A stretch of 49,740 nucleotides of DNA from positions 1-49,740 of the forward strand of contig JANQGV010000235.1 of the NCBI GenBank assembly GCA_028282925.1. The letters run 5' to 3'. The position numbers and the translations under genes were made by a program. Under the pieces are notes generated by a model that saw nothing but the letters and a program-made list of their open reading frames with translations, had not been told where the DNA came from and did not search any database. Positions 35,560 through 43,476 of the stretch are shown here, piece by piece. Within the stretch, counting starts at the first letter, position 1, and each line of letters opens with the position of its first letter. The stretch is from Thermodesulfobacteriota bacterium. Its GTDB lineage: Bacteria > Desulfobacterota > WTBG01 > CAIYCZ01 > CAIRTM01.

Positions 35560-35771
35560 AGCGCTGGGATTTCAGTTTTGCATCCTGTATGCTGTTATGC
35601 GTGTGCGTGGCCGGGGCCGGGCTTACCGGGTATCTGCAGGTGCAACTGGACCTGCACAGGTTTGTTTTCCACAAGTACCTGGCGTACGCTTCTCTGGTGC
35701 TGATGATTATACACATGGCTTTCAACTGGAAGAAAATCACAGGATCGTTACGGAAACTATTCAGGAGATAG
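35556..35771 (+). CDS. Small two-helix membrane protein, DUF4405/cytochrome b561-like
   Basis: A 71-aa protein with two membrane helices (about 8-27 and 40-58). Conserved histidines flank the second helix: HRFVFHKYLAY and IIHMAFNWKK, the pattern of DUF4405-like and half-size cytochrome b domains that can bind haem b, alone or as a dimer. It overlaps the nitroreductase stop by 3 nt and is followed 4 bp later by the PfkB gene. A role as membrane electron donor for the exported flavoprotein is a reasonable inference. The start is GTG, with GGAGG just upstream; longer in-frame reads overlap the previous gene. Confidence 0.78.
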   Translation: MKRWDFSFASCMLLCVCVAGAGLTGYLQVQLDLHRFVFHKYLAYASLVLMIIHMAFNWKKITGSLRKLFRR

Positions 35772-35775
35772 ACAC

Positions 35776-36669
35776 ATGACCGTTGCCGTTGATGTGCTGT
35801 GTGTGGGACACGCTGCCTATGATCTTGTGCTGACGGTGGAGAACCATCCCGGGCCGGATGAAAAGACCATGGCACAGCAGCTCTTAAGCTGTGGCGGCGG
35901 CCCGGCGGCCAACGCGGCGGTTACCGTTGCCAGGCTCGGTTGCAGAGCGGCGTTTGCCGGCTACCTGGGAAACGACCTCTACGGGTGCAAGCACTTTGAG
36001 GAACTGAACAGCGAAGGCGTGCACACCGGCTGGATCGTCAGGGGCGAGATGCCGACGCCACTGTCGGTTATTCTGGTCAAGCCGGATGGTCGGCGCACGG
36101 TTGTAAACTATCGCAGCGAAACGGGAAAACTGGATGGCGACGCAATCGACGTCACAGCGTGCAGTCCCGGGGTGATGCTTTTTGACGGGCATGAACAGCA
36201 TGCTTCGGAACGGCTGCTGGAACATGCCGGGCAGTTGGGTGTGCCTACGGTCCTTGACGCGGGATCGGTGCATGCGGGCACTGAAAAGCTGGCCTCACTG
36301 GTTGATTATCTTGTGGCTTCGGAAACATTTTGCCGGGACGTTACCGGCAAGGATCCCGAGGAGGGTCTGGACGCGCTGCAGAAGGTATGTTCTCGCGTTG
36401 TCGTTACGCGGGGTGATAAGGGTATCCTCTGGAAGACGCCCGATGGGTCCGGCAGGGTTGAGGCCTTTGCGATTGAGGCCCGGGATACCACCGGCGCAGG
36501 CGATGCATTTCATGGCGCGTTTGCAGCGGGACTGGCCCGGGGCCTGTTGTGGCATGAGGTGCTGGTGCACGCCAGTGCAGCCGGAGCGCTCTGTTGCACC
36601 GGGTACGGTGCCCGGCCGTCTATTCCCCGTGCGCAGGAGGTTACGGCGTTCATGCGCGAGCACACCTGA
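35776..36669 (+). CDS. PfkB/ribokinase-family sugar kinase
   Basis: A 297-aa cytoplasmic kinase that phosphorylates a sugar or nucleoside hydroxyl with ATP. The N-terminal signature is LLSCGGGPAANAAVTVARLG (about 37-56) and the C-terminal signature ARDTTGAGDAFHGAF (about 235-249) holds the catalytic Asp of GAGD. The sequence fits the broad PfkB family; residues that separate ribokinase, fructokinase and adenosine kinase do not give a firm substrate here. AGGAG precedes the start and the stop of the previous gene is 4 bp away, so it belongs to the operon although its metabolic link to the redox genes is unclear. Confidence 0.9.
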   Translation: MTVAVDVLCVGHAAYDLVLTVENHPGPDEKTMAQQLLSCGGGPAANAAVTVARLGCRAAFAGYLGNDLYGCKHFEELNSEGVHTGWIVRGEMPTPLSVILVKPDGRRTVVNYRSETGKLDGDAIDVTACSPGVMLFDGHEQHASERLLEHAGQLGVPTVLDAGSVHAGTEKLASLVDYLVASETFCRDVTGKDPEEGLDALQKVCSRVVVTRGDKGILWKTPDGSGRVEAFAIEARDTTGAGDAFHGAFAAGLARGLLWHEVLVHASAAGALCCTGYGARPSIPRAQEVTAFMREHT

Positions 36670-36693
36670 ACGATACCAACTGGAGAGAGGCCT

Positions 36694-37131
36694 GTGCGGA
36701 AAGGAATCGACTATATCGGCGTGGGGGTAGGAGCCGTTATTCGTGATGATCAGGGAAGACTGTTTCTTGCGCGGCGGGGCAGGGCAGCCCGCAATGAACG
36801 GGGTCTCTGGGAGTTTCCCGGCGGGGCGCTTGATTTCGGCGAGCGGCAGGAAGAGGCGTTGAAGCGGGAGATGCGCGAGGAATTCGGCATTGACATTGAA
36901 GTGGGCAGGCTGCTGGATGTGGCCGACCATATTCTGCCGCACGAAGGGCAGCACTGGATATCGCCCACCTACCTGTGCAGTATTGTCTCGGGAGAACCAC
37001 GTATTTTCGAGCCTGATAAGTGTTCGGAAATCGGATGGTTTCACCCCGAGGCTGTCCCGGAAAATCTCACAGTGGTGTCCCGTATCAACCTTGAGCATTA
37101 CCTGGAATACTGTAGAAAATCAAAGAGATAA
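36694..37131 (+). CDS. NUDIX hydrolase
   Basis: A 145-aa NUDIX pyrophosphohydrolase. The complete box is GALDFGERQEEALKREMREE followed by FGI (about 49-71), with the metal-binding REMREE glutamates. The N-terminal part (VGVGAVIRDDQGRLFLARRG) is like MutT-type enzymes that clean nucleotide pools, and the C-terminal SEIGWFHPEAVPENL is typical. The substrate (8-oxo-dGTP, another nucleotide, or a sugar nucleotide) is open. Start is GTG at 36694 with GGAGAGAGG upstream. It is 24 bp after the kinase gene and probably the last gene of this part of the operon, as 280 bp follow before the cyclase. Confidence 0.92.
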   Translation: MRKGIDYIGVGVGAVIRDDQGRLFLARRGRAARNERGLWEFPGGALDFGERQEEALKREMREEFGIDIEVGRLLDVADHILPHEGQHWISPTYLCSIVSGEPRIFEPDKCSEIGWFHPEAVPENLTVVSRINLEHYLEYCRKSKR

Positions 37132-37413
37132 TACCGCTCTGCCTGTTTTGGGGTATGTGCGCACTCTCTGGTTTTGAGGAACCGCAGCTTGCATTTTATG
37201 CCGGTGTTTTATAGAGTTAGTAGGTGTTGGGTGCTGTTGCGGGGGGGGCGTTCAGGTGATTTGGTGATGTGTTTTGGTACGGCAAAAGGAAAACAAAGAG
37301 TGCAATCAAGTAAAATTACACAATGTATCGTATCTGTTAAAAGCATCGCTGCCCGCGTAGTTGAACGGCTGATGAACAGCTACCGGAAGATGCTGTTGCT
37401 GCGGGGCATTTTC
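37132..37413. other. 282-bp intergenic region before the cyclase gene
   Basis: No terminator or gene was seen. A GC-rich G-run at about 37240-37250 and an AT-rich stretch at 37285-37345 flank it. The reading frame of the cyclase stays open up to 37174, but that part has no family likeness and is treated as leader. Confidence 0.4.
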
Positions 37414-39078
37414 ATGAACATGGGTGCGGTGCTGGTGGCCCATAAGGTTATAACCGAAGCGCAACTCCAGCATGTGTTGCAGATACAGCGTGAGAACCTT
37501 ATTCAAAAAGCCAAATCCGTTCCGATGGGTCAGCTTGTGGTGTCGCTGGGCTACGCAACGGAAAAGGACGTCATACGGGCGGTGAACAAACACTACGGAC
37601 TGTCTGTTTCGTCGCTCGGCGATAATATTAAAGCACTTCTGCGTGAAGAACGCCGATCCGTCCTCAAAAAACTGCCCACTCCAAATATTCCCATCTGGCT
37701 GCAGCTTTCAACCGCTACGGCATGTATTATCGTAGTTACCATTCTGGTGTTGAGTTTTGCGATGCTGGACCGCCAAAAGGAGCAATTGTACGACCAGGTC
37801 GTCAAAATCGGCATGGTCAGCCTCAACTATTTTGCCTATAACGCCCCGATACCGCTGCTCGAAGACAACATCCTTGAACTCAACACCCTTATTAAAAATG
37901 CTACCGATGTTGAGGGGCTGCTCTATGCCTTCATCATCGACCAGAAACGGGAGATCAAAGCCCATACCGATTCCCAAAAAATCGGAACAGCGTATCAGGA
38001 ACTCGAAGGGACTGCACTGCAGTCTCCCGCAAAAATCGGCGATGTTACCTGCCGTGATTATGTTCAAAGTGACGGAACGCACGTCCTGAACCTGAGCCGT
38101 CCGATTACTTTTAAAGACAAAACCCTGGGGCAGGTTAATGTGGGTATGTCGATTGAATTTATCGAAGATCTGATTAATAAGGGCCGACGGGAAATCGTCA
38201 TAACCGCGCTTTTTATCGTGGCGTTCGCCCTTGTGGGTGCGATTCTGTACGGCTTCTGGTTTTCGCAGCCGATTGCAAAGCTTCTGATTGCAACCCAGGA
38301 GATCGGGAGGGGCAACTATAATCACCGGGTCGATCTAAAGCGAAAAGATGAACTGGGCAATTTCGCCCGGGCCTTTAATCAGATGAGCGCCAAGCTCTGG
38401 GAGCATTCACTGGTGCAAAAATCGTTCGGCAAGTATGTCGGACCGGAAGTGCTCGAGATGATTGTATCGCGTCCGGAAAATCCCTGGATGAAAGGACACC
38501 GCAGTGAGGCCACCATCCTGTTTGCAGATATGCGTGGATTTACTCCCTATGCCGCTTCAAAAGAGCCGGAAGAAGTGGTTGAAATATTGAACGACTATTT
38601 TGAAATTGCAACGCGGGTTATTCTTGACTATGACGGCTATGTTGATAAGTTTATAGGCGATGCCGTGCTGGGGGTTTTTGGTGTACCGGTACTGCATGAA
38701 GACCACTGCAACAACGCCCTGCGGGCCGCAATGAGCATACAGCAGGAGTTGAAAAAATGCAGTGAAAACGGTAATATGCTTCTGGAGAAGATCGGGATCG
38801 GCCTGGATACCGGCATTGTTGTAGCGGGTAATATCGGATCGCAGGTGAAAATGGAATATACGGTTATCGGCGATACGGTCAATGTTGCTTCCCGGCTGGG
38901 GGGCTTGGCAGGCCCTGGAGAGGTGGTCATAAGTAAAAATGTGTACGACCGGGCCGCCGACCTGCTGGAAGTGGAGAAGCTGCCGCTGCAGCAGATTAAA
39001 GGGAAAAAACATCCCGTTGAGATTTTTCGGGTTCTGAATATTGTACAGGAGGAGGCGGATGCCTCAAAAGCTGACTAG
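37414..39078 (+). CDS. Membrane adenylate cyclase, class III, with N-terminal MshEN-like domain and HAMP
   Basis: A 554-aa signalling enzyme. Residues 3-62 hold two repeats like the MshEN (T2SSE N-terminal) c-di-GMP-binding motif: MGAVLVAHKVITEAQLQHVL and MGQLVVSLGYATEKDVIRAV. Then TM1 (about 94-117), a periplasmic sensor (118-255), TM2 (about 256-278), HAMP and a class III cyclase domain (350-530). Catalytic residues are present: metal Asp in LFADMRGF and IGDAVLGV, the adenine-selecting Lys in VDKFIGD and Asp in TVIGDTVN, plus transition-state Asn/Arg in NVASRLGG. It should make cAMP. It overlaps the next gene by 20 nt. The start is uncertain: ATG 37414 (GGGG 7 nt before) or ATG 37420; in-frame starts further up are less likely. 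Confidence 0.87.
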   Translation: MNMGAVLVAHKVITEAQLQHVLQIQRENLIQKAKSVPMGQLVVSLGYATEKDVIRAVNKHYGLSVSSLGDNIKALLREERRSVLKKLPTPNIPIWLQLSTATACIIVVTILVLSFAMLDRQKEQLYDQVVKIGMVSLNYFAYNAPIPLLEDNILELNTLIKNATDVEGLLYAFIIDQKREIKAHTDSQKIGTAYQELEGTALQSPAKIGDVTCRDYVQSDGTHVLNLSRPITFKDKTLGQVNVGMSIEFIEDLINKGRREIVITALFIVAFALVGAILYGFWFSQPIAKLLIATQEIGRGNYNHRVDLKRKDELGNFARAFNQMSAKLWEHSLVQKSFGKYVGPEVLEMIVSRPENPWMKGHRSEATILFADMRGFTPYAASKEPEEVVEILNDYFEIATRVILDYDGYVDKFIGDAVLGVFGVPVLHEDHCNNALRAAMSIQQELKKCSENGNMLLEKIGIGLDTGIVVAGNIGSQVKMEYTVIGDTVNVASRLGGLAGPGEVVISKNVYDRAADLLEVEKLPLQQIKGKKHPVEIFRVLNIVQEEADASKAD

Positions 39079-40051
39079 AAAGCGGGTTGTGCAGATTGGT
39101 CTGGCGGTGACGGCCCTGTATCTGTTCAGCGGGTGCGCCATGCTGGCCCCTCCCCGCATGTATACGGATTTTATGGTAGTAACTGCAAAACCCTGGGACA
39201 GCGCCCGCTCCCTTGCCCGCAAACATTTAAAGGACACATCAAAGGGGCCGCTCATTACCGAATTCAACGGGATTGATTCCGTGCGAACCGGCCAGGAGAT
39301 CGTTATTCCGCTCAAACCCGTTCGTCCGGGGGGCCTCTATGTGAACGGCTATCAGACGGTGCCGGTGCTCGCCTACCACAGATTCGCGGAGAGTGCATCG
39401 AGCAAGACCATTGTCGAAAAGGCGTCTTTCGATCAGCAGATGCGGTATCTGAAGGAGAACGGTTATTCCGTCATTACCCTTGAAAACCTGCTGGACTTCA
39501 TCGACTTTGCTTCAGATATTCCGCCCAAAGCGGTTGTTATCACCATTGATGACGGCTGGCGTTCGGTGTATGATATTGCGTTTCCGATCCTGAAAAAATA
39601 CGGTTTTACCGCCACGCTTTTTTTGTATTCGGATTTTATCGGCAGCCCTAAGGCTTTAACCTGGGAGCAGGTGCGAAAAATGGCCGATTACGGCTTTGAG
39701 ATACAGTGCCAGACCAAAACCCACCGAAGCCTGTCCAGGATGAAAAAAAATGAATCGTTCGAAAACTACTTCGCGGCAGTACAGCAGGAACTGCGCGCGC
39801 CCCGGCGTGTCATCAAACAAAAAACAGGCCGAACCTGCGACTGCCTTGCCTATCCGTTTGGAGACACTTCACCCCTGGTGCGTGCCATGCTGGAGCAGGA
39901 AGGCTACCGGGCAGGTTTTACCGTGAAACGTGGGAGTAATCCGTTTTTTGTCGACAAGTACCTGATCAACCGTTCGTCGATTTACGGTGAGTATTCCCTG
40001 AAAAAATTCAAAAGCAACCTGAAAGCATTTCACAGGAAACAATTGCAATGA
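39059..40051 (+). CDS. Polysaccharide deacetylase-like (NodB) lipoprotein with a LysM-like N-terminal domain
   Basis: A 330-aa lipoprotein (lipobox LFSGC, Cys26). Residues 38-86 resemble a worn LysM (WDSARSLARKHLKD ... VRTGQEIVIPL). The NodB domain (about 100-325) has VPVLAYHRF, motif 1 TIDDGW (Asp164, Asp165), motif 3-like LAYPFGDTS, but in motif 2 the first metal His is Gln218 (QTKTH; His222 is kept). Family enzymes remove N-acetyl groups from peptidoglycan or poly-GlcNAc using a His-His-Asp metal site; the missing His may weaken or abolish activity. AGGAGG lies 6 nt before the ATG at 39059. It overlaps the cyclase gene by 20 nt and the next gene by 4 nt, so the three are one operon. Confidence 0.88.
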   Translation: MPQKLTRKRVVQIGLAVTALYLFSGCAMLAPPRMYTDFMVVTAKPWDSARSLARKHLKDTSKGPLITEFNGIDSVRTGQEIVIPLKPVRPGGLYVNGYQTVPVLAYHRFAESASSKTIVEKASFDQQMRYLKENGYSVITLENLLDFIDFASDIPPKAVVITIDDGWRSVYDIAFPILKKYGFTATLFLYSDFIGSPKALTWEQVRKMADYGFEIQCQTKTHRSLSRMKKNESFENYFAAVQQELRAPRRVIKQKTGRTCDCLAYPFGDTSPLVRAMLEQEGYRAGFTVKRGSNPFFVDKYLINRSSIYGEYSLKKFKSNLKAFHRKQLQ

Positions 40052-41064
40052 GGTTCAGCGCAGCAGTCCTGATTTTTTTGTTGTGCCTTTGGTGTGTTAC
40101 GGCAGACACTGCCGACGCAGCACGGAAGCGTACGGCGGCTCTTGCCTGTACCTATCAGGACCGGGCGGTGCACTATGAGAAAAAAGGCGACTTGCATATG
40201 GCCCGGAACTGTATACGTGTGGCCGAAACCCTTCTGCCGGGAAATATGGAGATCGGCGCCGTTAAAAGCAGGATACTCCGGAACATTCAAAAACGGGCCG
40301 GCGACCATTATGGGCAGGGCAGACGTCTGTTCGCACAGAATAAGCCGGACAAGGCCCGGCGGGAATTTCTCATTGCGCTGCGATACGATCCTGCGCATGA
40401 CGGCGCCAGAGAGTATCTTTATGAAAAACTGCGCACACCCCTTTTTGACACCTATACAGTCCGGCAGGGCGACAGCCTGAAAACGATTGCCGGAAAGGTG
40501 TATAAATACCCTGAAAAAGATTTTATTATTGCCTACTTCAACAACCTGAAGCCGGGAGAACAGCCGAAGACCGGCACTGTGTTACGATTACCGGTACTTG
40601 ACGGCGGATCATTCAGTCTGTCGAGTGCCGCCAAGAAGGATCTTGCCGGTGTGAGGACATTGTTTCGGAAACAACGCTACGAAGAGGTAATCCATGCCGC
40701 GAATGCTTTTTTGGCGCGTGTACCGAATAACGAAGAGGTTACCGACATTGTAAATGCATCCTGGTATGGAATCGGCAAGCAGTTGCTGCGGCAGAATAAA
40801 TACCTTGAAGCACTGGAAGCATTTGAAAGCGTTGACGCCGACTATACTGATGTTCAGGACATCATCGGCAGCCTTCAGGAGACGATGCTGGAGGTTGCGG
40901 AGAAGCATTTTCGCAGAGGGATTGATTTCTACCTGCAGGAAAAACTGCAGTTGGCCATTGCCGAGTGGAACAAAACCCTGGCGCTGAATCCGGATCACGG
41001 GGAAGCTGAGAAAAACATTACCAAAGCCCGCAATCTGCTTGAAAGGCTGCAGCAGGTGGAATAA
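40048..41064 (+). CDS. Exported TPR/LysM protein
   Basis: A 338-aa exported protein with a signal peptide (about 1-24, ADAARKR after cleavage). TPR-like helices at about 35-128 (AVHYEKKGDLHMARN, GRRLFAQNKPDKARREFLIAL), a central LysM (about 133-180, YTVRQGDSLKTIAGKVY ... PKTGTVLRLP) and more TPRs (about 195-330, RTLFRKQRYEEVIHAAN, LLRQNKYLEALEAF, EWNKTLALNPDHGEAEK). It probably binds peptidoglycan and gathers periplasmic partners, possibly the NodB-like lipoprotein. The start codon overlaps the previous stop (ATGA at 40048-40051). Confidence 0.9.
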   Translation: MRFSAAVLIFLLCLWCVTADTADAARKRTAALACTYQDRAVHYEKKGDLHMARNCIRVAETLLPGNMEIGAVKSRILRNIQKRAGDHYGQGRRLFAQNKPDKARREFLIALRYDPAHDGAREYLYEKLRTPLFDTYTVRQGDSLKTIAGKVYKYPEKDFIIAYFNNLKPGEQPKTGTVLRLPVLDGGSFSLSSAAKKDLAGVRTLFRKQRYEEVIHAANAFLARVPNNEEVTDIVNASWYGIGKQLLRQNKYLEALEAFESVDADYTDVQDIIGSLQETMLEVAEKHFRRGIDFYLQEKLQLAIAEWNKTLALNPDHGEAEKNITKARNLLERLQQVE

Positions 41065-41089
41065 GGATACTCTCAGACTGCGTCTGAAG

Positions 41090-41222
41090 GACTGCCGGAA
41101 AGCGTCCATCTCTCCCGATTATATCTGGATTGTGCTCACCCTTCGTTACTGCGGCGGACACCCGGATACGCCTGACCTCACAGGGGATCGCGTGCCTTGT
41201 GTCTGAACTTTTTTACCGGTCT
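41090..41222. repeat. Dispersed palindromic element, diverged short form (copy C)
   Basis: Recognised by GCGTCCATCTC, TTGTGCTCACCCTTCGTTACTGCGGCG, GGATACGCCTGA and CGCGTGCCTTGTGTCTGAAC. Its ends have drifted (ACTGCCGGAAAG against CTTTTTTACCGGTC). It lies between the TPR/LysM gene and the SpmA/SpmB-like gene. Confidence 0.65.
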
Positions 41223-41334
41223 TTTTTTCAAAAGACGTAACGGCACGCAGGAGTACCACTGTCATATGACCGATCCTGCATAGCGCTTGGCCCTAACCGG
41301 TCGTGTATATGCTGATATTTACCGGAGAAATGCC

Positions 41335-42603
41335 GTGCTTAATGTGATCTGGATAGCTTTTTTCCTCTTGAGTTTTGTCGCAGCACTGTATCAGACGTTT
41401 TTTCAGGGAAATTCCGCTGTGTTCAACGAAATGATGGCAGCCTCGTTCTCCATGGCGAAAACCGGCTTTGAGATATCACTGGGCCTGACCGGGGTTTTAA
41501 CGTTCTGGCTGGGTATTATGAAAATCGGTGAAGCCGGCGGCATGGTGCAGCTTTTGACAAAAATAGTTGCCCCTGTTTTTCACCGTTTGTTTCCCGATGT
41601 GCCGCGGGACCATCCGGCCATCGGCGCAATCATGCTCAACCTGTCGGCCAACATGCTGGGGCTCGACAATGCCGCAACTCCCCTGGGCTTGAAGGCTATG
41701 CGGGAGTTGCAGACGTTGAACCCCGATAAGGAAACCGCTACCAACGCCCAGATTATGTTTCTGGTTGTCAATACTTCGGCGGTCACTATTATCCCGATCA
41801 CTATTTTTACCTACCTGTACCAACTCGGATATGCCAACCCCACAGAAGTCTTTATCCCGATACTTATCGCAACGTTCTGTTCCACCCTGGTGGGTGTTTT
41901 AATCACCTGTGTCTATCAGAAAATCAGCCTGGTCACATCCGGGGTTGTATGGGTTCTGGGCGGAGCCGCCCTGTGTCTTGCCGTGCTTGTGGGATTGCTG
42001 CTGCAGGTGGACCGGGAGCAGTTGCAGGCCTACTCGCTTGTTGGAAGCAATGTATGCATATTTATGGTGATTATTGTTTTCATTACCTGTGCGGCGGTGA
42101 AAAAAATAAATGTGTACGAAGCGTTTATTGCGGGTGCCCGCGAGGGATTCCAGGTTGCCGTCACCATTATTCCGTACCTGATAGCCATACTGGTTGCTAT
42201 CGGTATTTTCAGGACCAGCGGGGCAATGGATGTTCTGCTGGGGGTATTTACGGGGGCCTGGAAGGGGGCATGGTATGCAGTCAGTTTAACCGGCCTGGTT
42301 GAGTATACCGGAACGACCCCCGTTTTTATCGATGCCCTGCCCACGGCACTGATGAAGCCCCTGAGCGGGTCCGGCGCACGGGGGCTCATGATCGAAACCA
42401 TTAAAACCCATGGGGCGGATGCCCTGGTGTCTAAGATGGCGGCGGTTATACAGGGCAGCACGGAAACAACATTTTATGTTCTGGCGGTCTATTTCGGTGC
42501 GGTGGGCATAAAAAGAACACGGCATGCCGCTTTGTGCGGTTTGCTGGCGGATGCGGCCGGTATTGTTGCAGCCATTGGTGTCTGTTATCTTTTCTTCGGG
42601 TAA
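41335..42603 (+). CDS. Nucleoside-recognition (Gate) domain membrane protein, SpmA-SpmB-like fusion
   Basis: A 422-aa polytopic membrane protein with two Gate/nucleoside-recognition halves: the SpmA-like half (GFEISLGLTGVLTFWLG, MLNLSANMLGLDNAATPLGLKAM) and the SpmB-like half (GAREGFQVAVTIIPYLIAIL, MKPLSGSGARGLMI, VIQGSTETTFYVLAVYFGAVG). In Bacillus SpmA and SpmB are separate and needed for spore core dehydration; in non-sporulating bacteria the fused form has no set role, probably transport of an unknown solute. The start is GTG at 41335 (GGAGA 6-7 nt before); an earlier TTG at 41287 has none. Palindromic repeats lie on both sides, the right one starting at the base after the stop. Confidence 0.9.
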   Translation: MLNVIWIAFFLLSFVAALYQTFFQGNSAVFNEMMAASFSMAKTGFEISLGLTGVLTFWLGIMKIGEAGGMVQLLTKIVAPVFHRLFPDVPRDHPAIGAIMLNLSANMLGLDNAATPLGLKAMRELQTLNPDKETATNAQIMFLVVNTSAVTIIPITIFTYLYQLGYANPTEVFIPILIATFCSTLVGVLITCVYQKISLVTSGVVWVLGGAALCLAVLVGLLLQVDREQLQAYSLVGSNVCIFMVIIVFITCAAVKKINVYEAFIAGAREGFQVAVTIIPYLIAILVAIGIFRTSGAMDVLLGVFTGAWKGAWYAVSLTGLVEYTGTTPVFIDALPTALMKPLSGSGARGLMIETIKTHGADALVSKMAAVIQGSTETTFYVLAVYFGAVGIKRTRHAALCGLLADAAGIVAAIGVCYLFFG

Positions 42604-42728
42604 GGGGCTGCTGGAGAACATCCATCTCCTGCGTTGCGCTCACCTTTCGTCACTGCGGCGTACAACCAAGTACGCCTCGTTCCTCAGGGCTTCGCGCGCC
42701 TTGTGTCTGAATATTCTCCAACAGCCCT
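42604..42728. repeat. Dispersed palindromic element, short intact form (copy D)
   Basis: Best-preserved copy: ends are GGGGCTGCTGGAGAACATCC and the complement of GGGCTGTTGGAGAATATTCA. Core: TGCGTTGCGCTCACC, TCACTGCGGCGTACAACC, AAGTACGCCTC, TTCGCGCGCCTTGTGTCTGAA. It starts directly after a stop codon and lacks the long module found in copies A and B. Confidence 0.85.
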
Positions 42729-42735
42729 TTAAGAA

Positions 42736-42790
42736 AGGGGTGGAGAACACCCATCTTCTGCGTTGCGATCCTCCTTCGTCCACCCGGGAA
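42736..42790. repeat. Partial copy of the palindromic element
   Basis: The left end only: AAAGGGGTGGAGAACACCCATCTTCTGCGTTGCGATCC in pieces at 42736-42770, then the likeness fades before CTCCTTCGTCCAC. It follows copy D by 8 bp. Confidence 0.55.
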
Positions 42791-42804
42791 TAAAGACCGA
42801 TGTG

Positions 42805-43476
42805 TTAGGAAGCGATGTTTTCGGATATGAGCCATTGAATTGCATATTGCACCAGCTCGGATGAGTTTTGCAGTCCGAGCTTGATTTTAATGTTTGAGCG
42901 GTATGACTCCACGGTTTTGACGCTGAGGCACAGATCTTCGGCTATCTGGCGTGTGCCGTGGCCCTGGCCGATAAGTGAAAAGACTTCGAGTTCGCGATCG
43001 CTCAGGCACTCAAGGGGCGAGCTTTCCTGTGCATCCTGCCTGTTTGAATATTTTTTCAAAATAGTTGAAGCGATTTTTTTGCTGACGCAGATTTCGCCAT
43101 CGATGATTTTCCGGATTGCGGTAATAACCTTTTTGGGGCGTTCTTTTTTCATGATATAGCCTCCTGCTCCTGCGCGCAACGCACGCTGTGCATACAGCGC
43201 TTCATCATGCATTGAAAGAACCAGCACCGGAAGATCGGGGTAGCGCATTTTAATATCTTTCGTAAGCTCAATACCGCTGGTCCCCTGCAGGGAGATGTCG
43301 ATAATAATAATGTCGGGGAGCGTACTGGAGAGGGCTTTAAGAGCATCATGTGCTCCTTCGGCTTCGCCGATGACCTGCAGTTCGGCTTCGCGGTTGATCA
43401 GTTCAACCAGGCCGTGTCGAACAATGGGGTGGTCGTCGACAACATAGACTGTTTTTTTGTTTTGAAATTCGTTCAT
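42805..43476 (-). CDS. NarL/FixJ-family response regulator
   Basis: A 223-aa DNA-binding response regulator. Receiver (about 9-125) with Asp14-Asp15 (VVDDHP), phospho-acceptor Asp60 (IIIDISLQGTSG) and a conserved Lys in the GYIMKKE stretch. The LuxR-type HTH at the C-terminus: LSDRELEVFSLIGQGHGTRQI and the recognition helix in LSVKTVESYRSNIKIKLGL. The start overlaps the upstream kinase's stop by 4 bp (43473-43476, ATGA), a translationally coupled pair. The DNA target is unknown. Two repeat copies lie just past its 3' end. Confidence 0.95.
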   Translation of the reverse strand: MNEFQNKKTVYVVDDHPIVRHGLVELINREAELQVIGEAEGAHDALKALSSTLPDIIIIDISLQGTSGIELTKDIKMRYPDLPVLVLSMHDEALYAQRALRAGAGGYIMKKERPKKVITAIRKIIDGEICVSKKIASTILKKYSNRQDAQESSPLECLSDRELEVFSLIGQGHGTRQIAEDLCLSVKTVESYRSNIKIKLGLQNSSELVQYAIQWLISENIAS

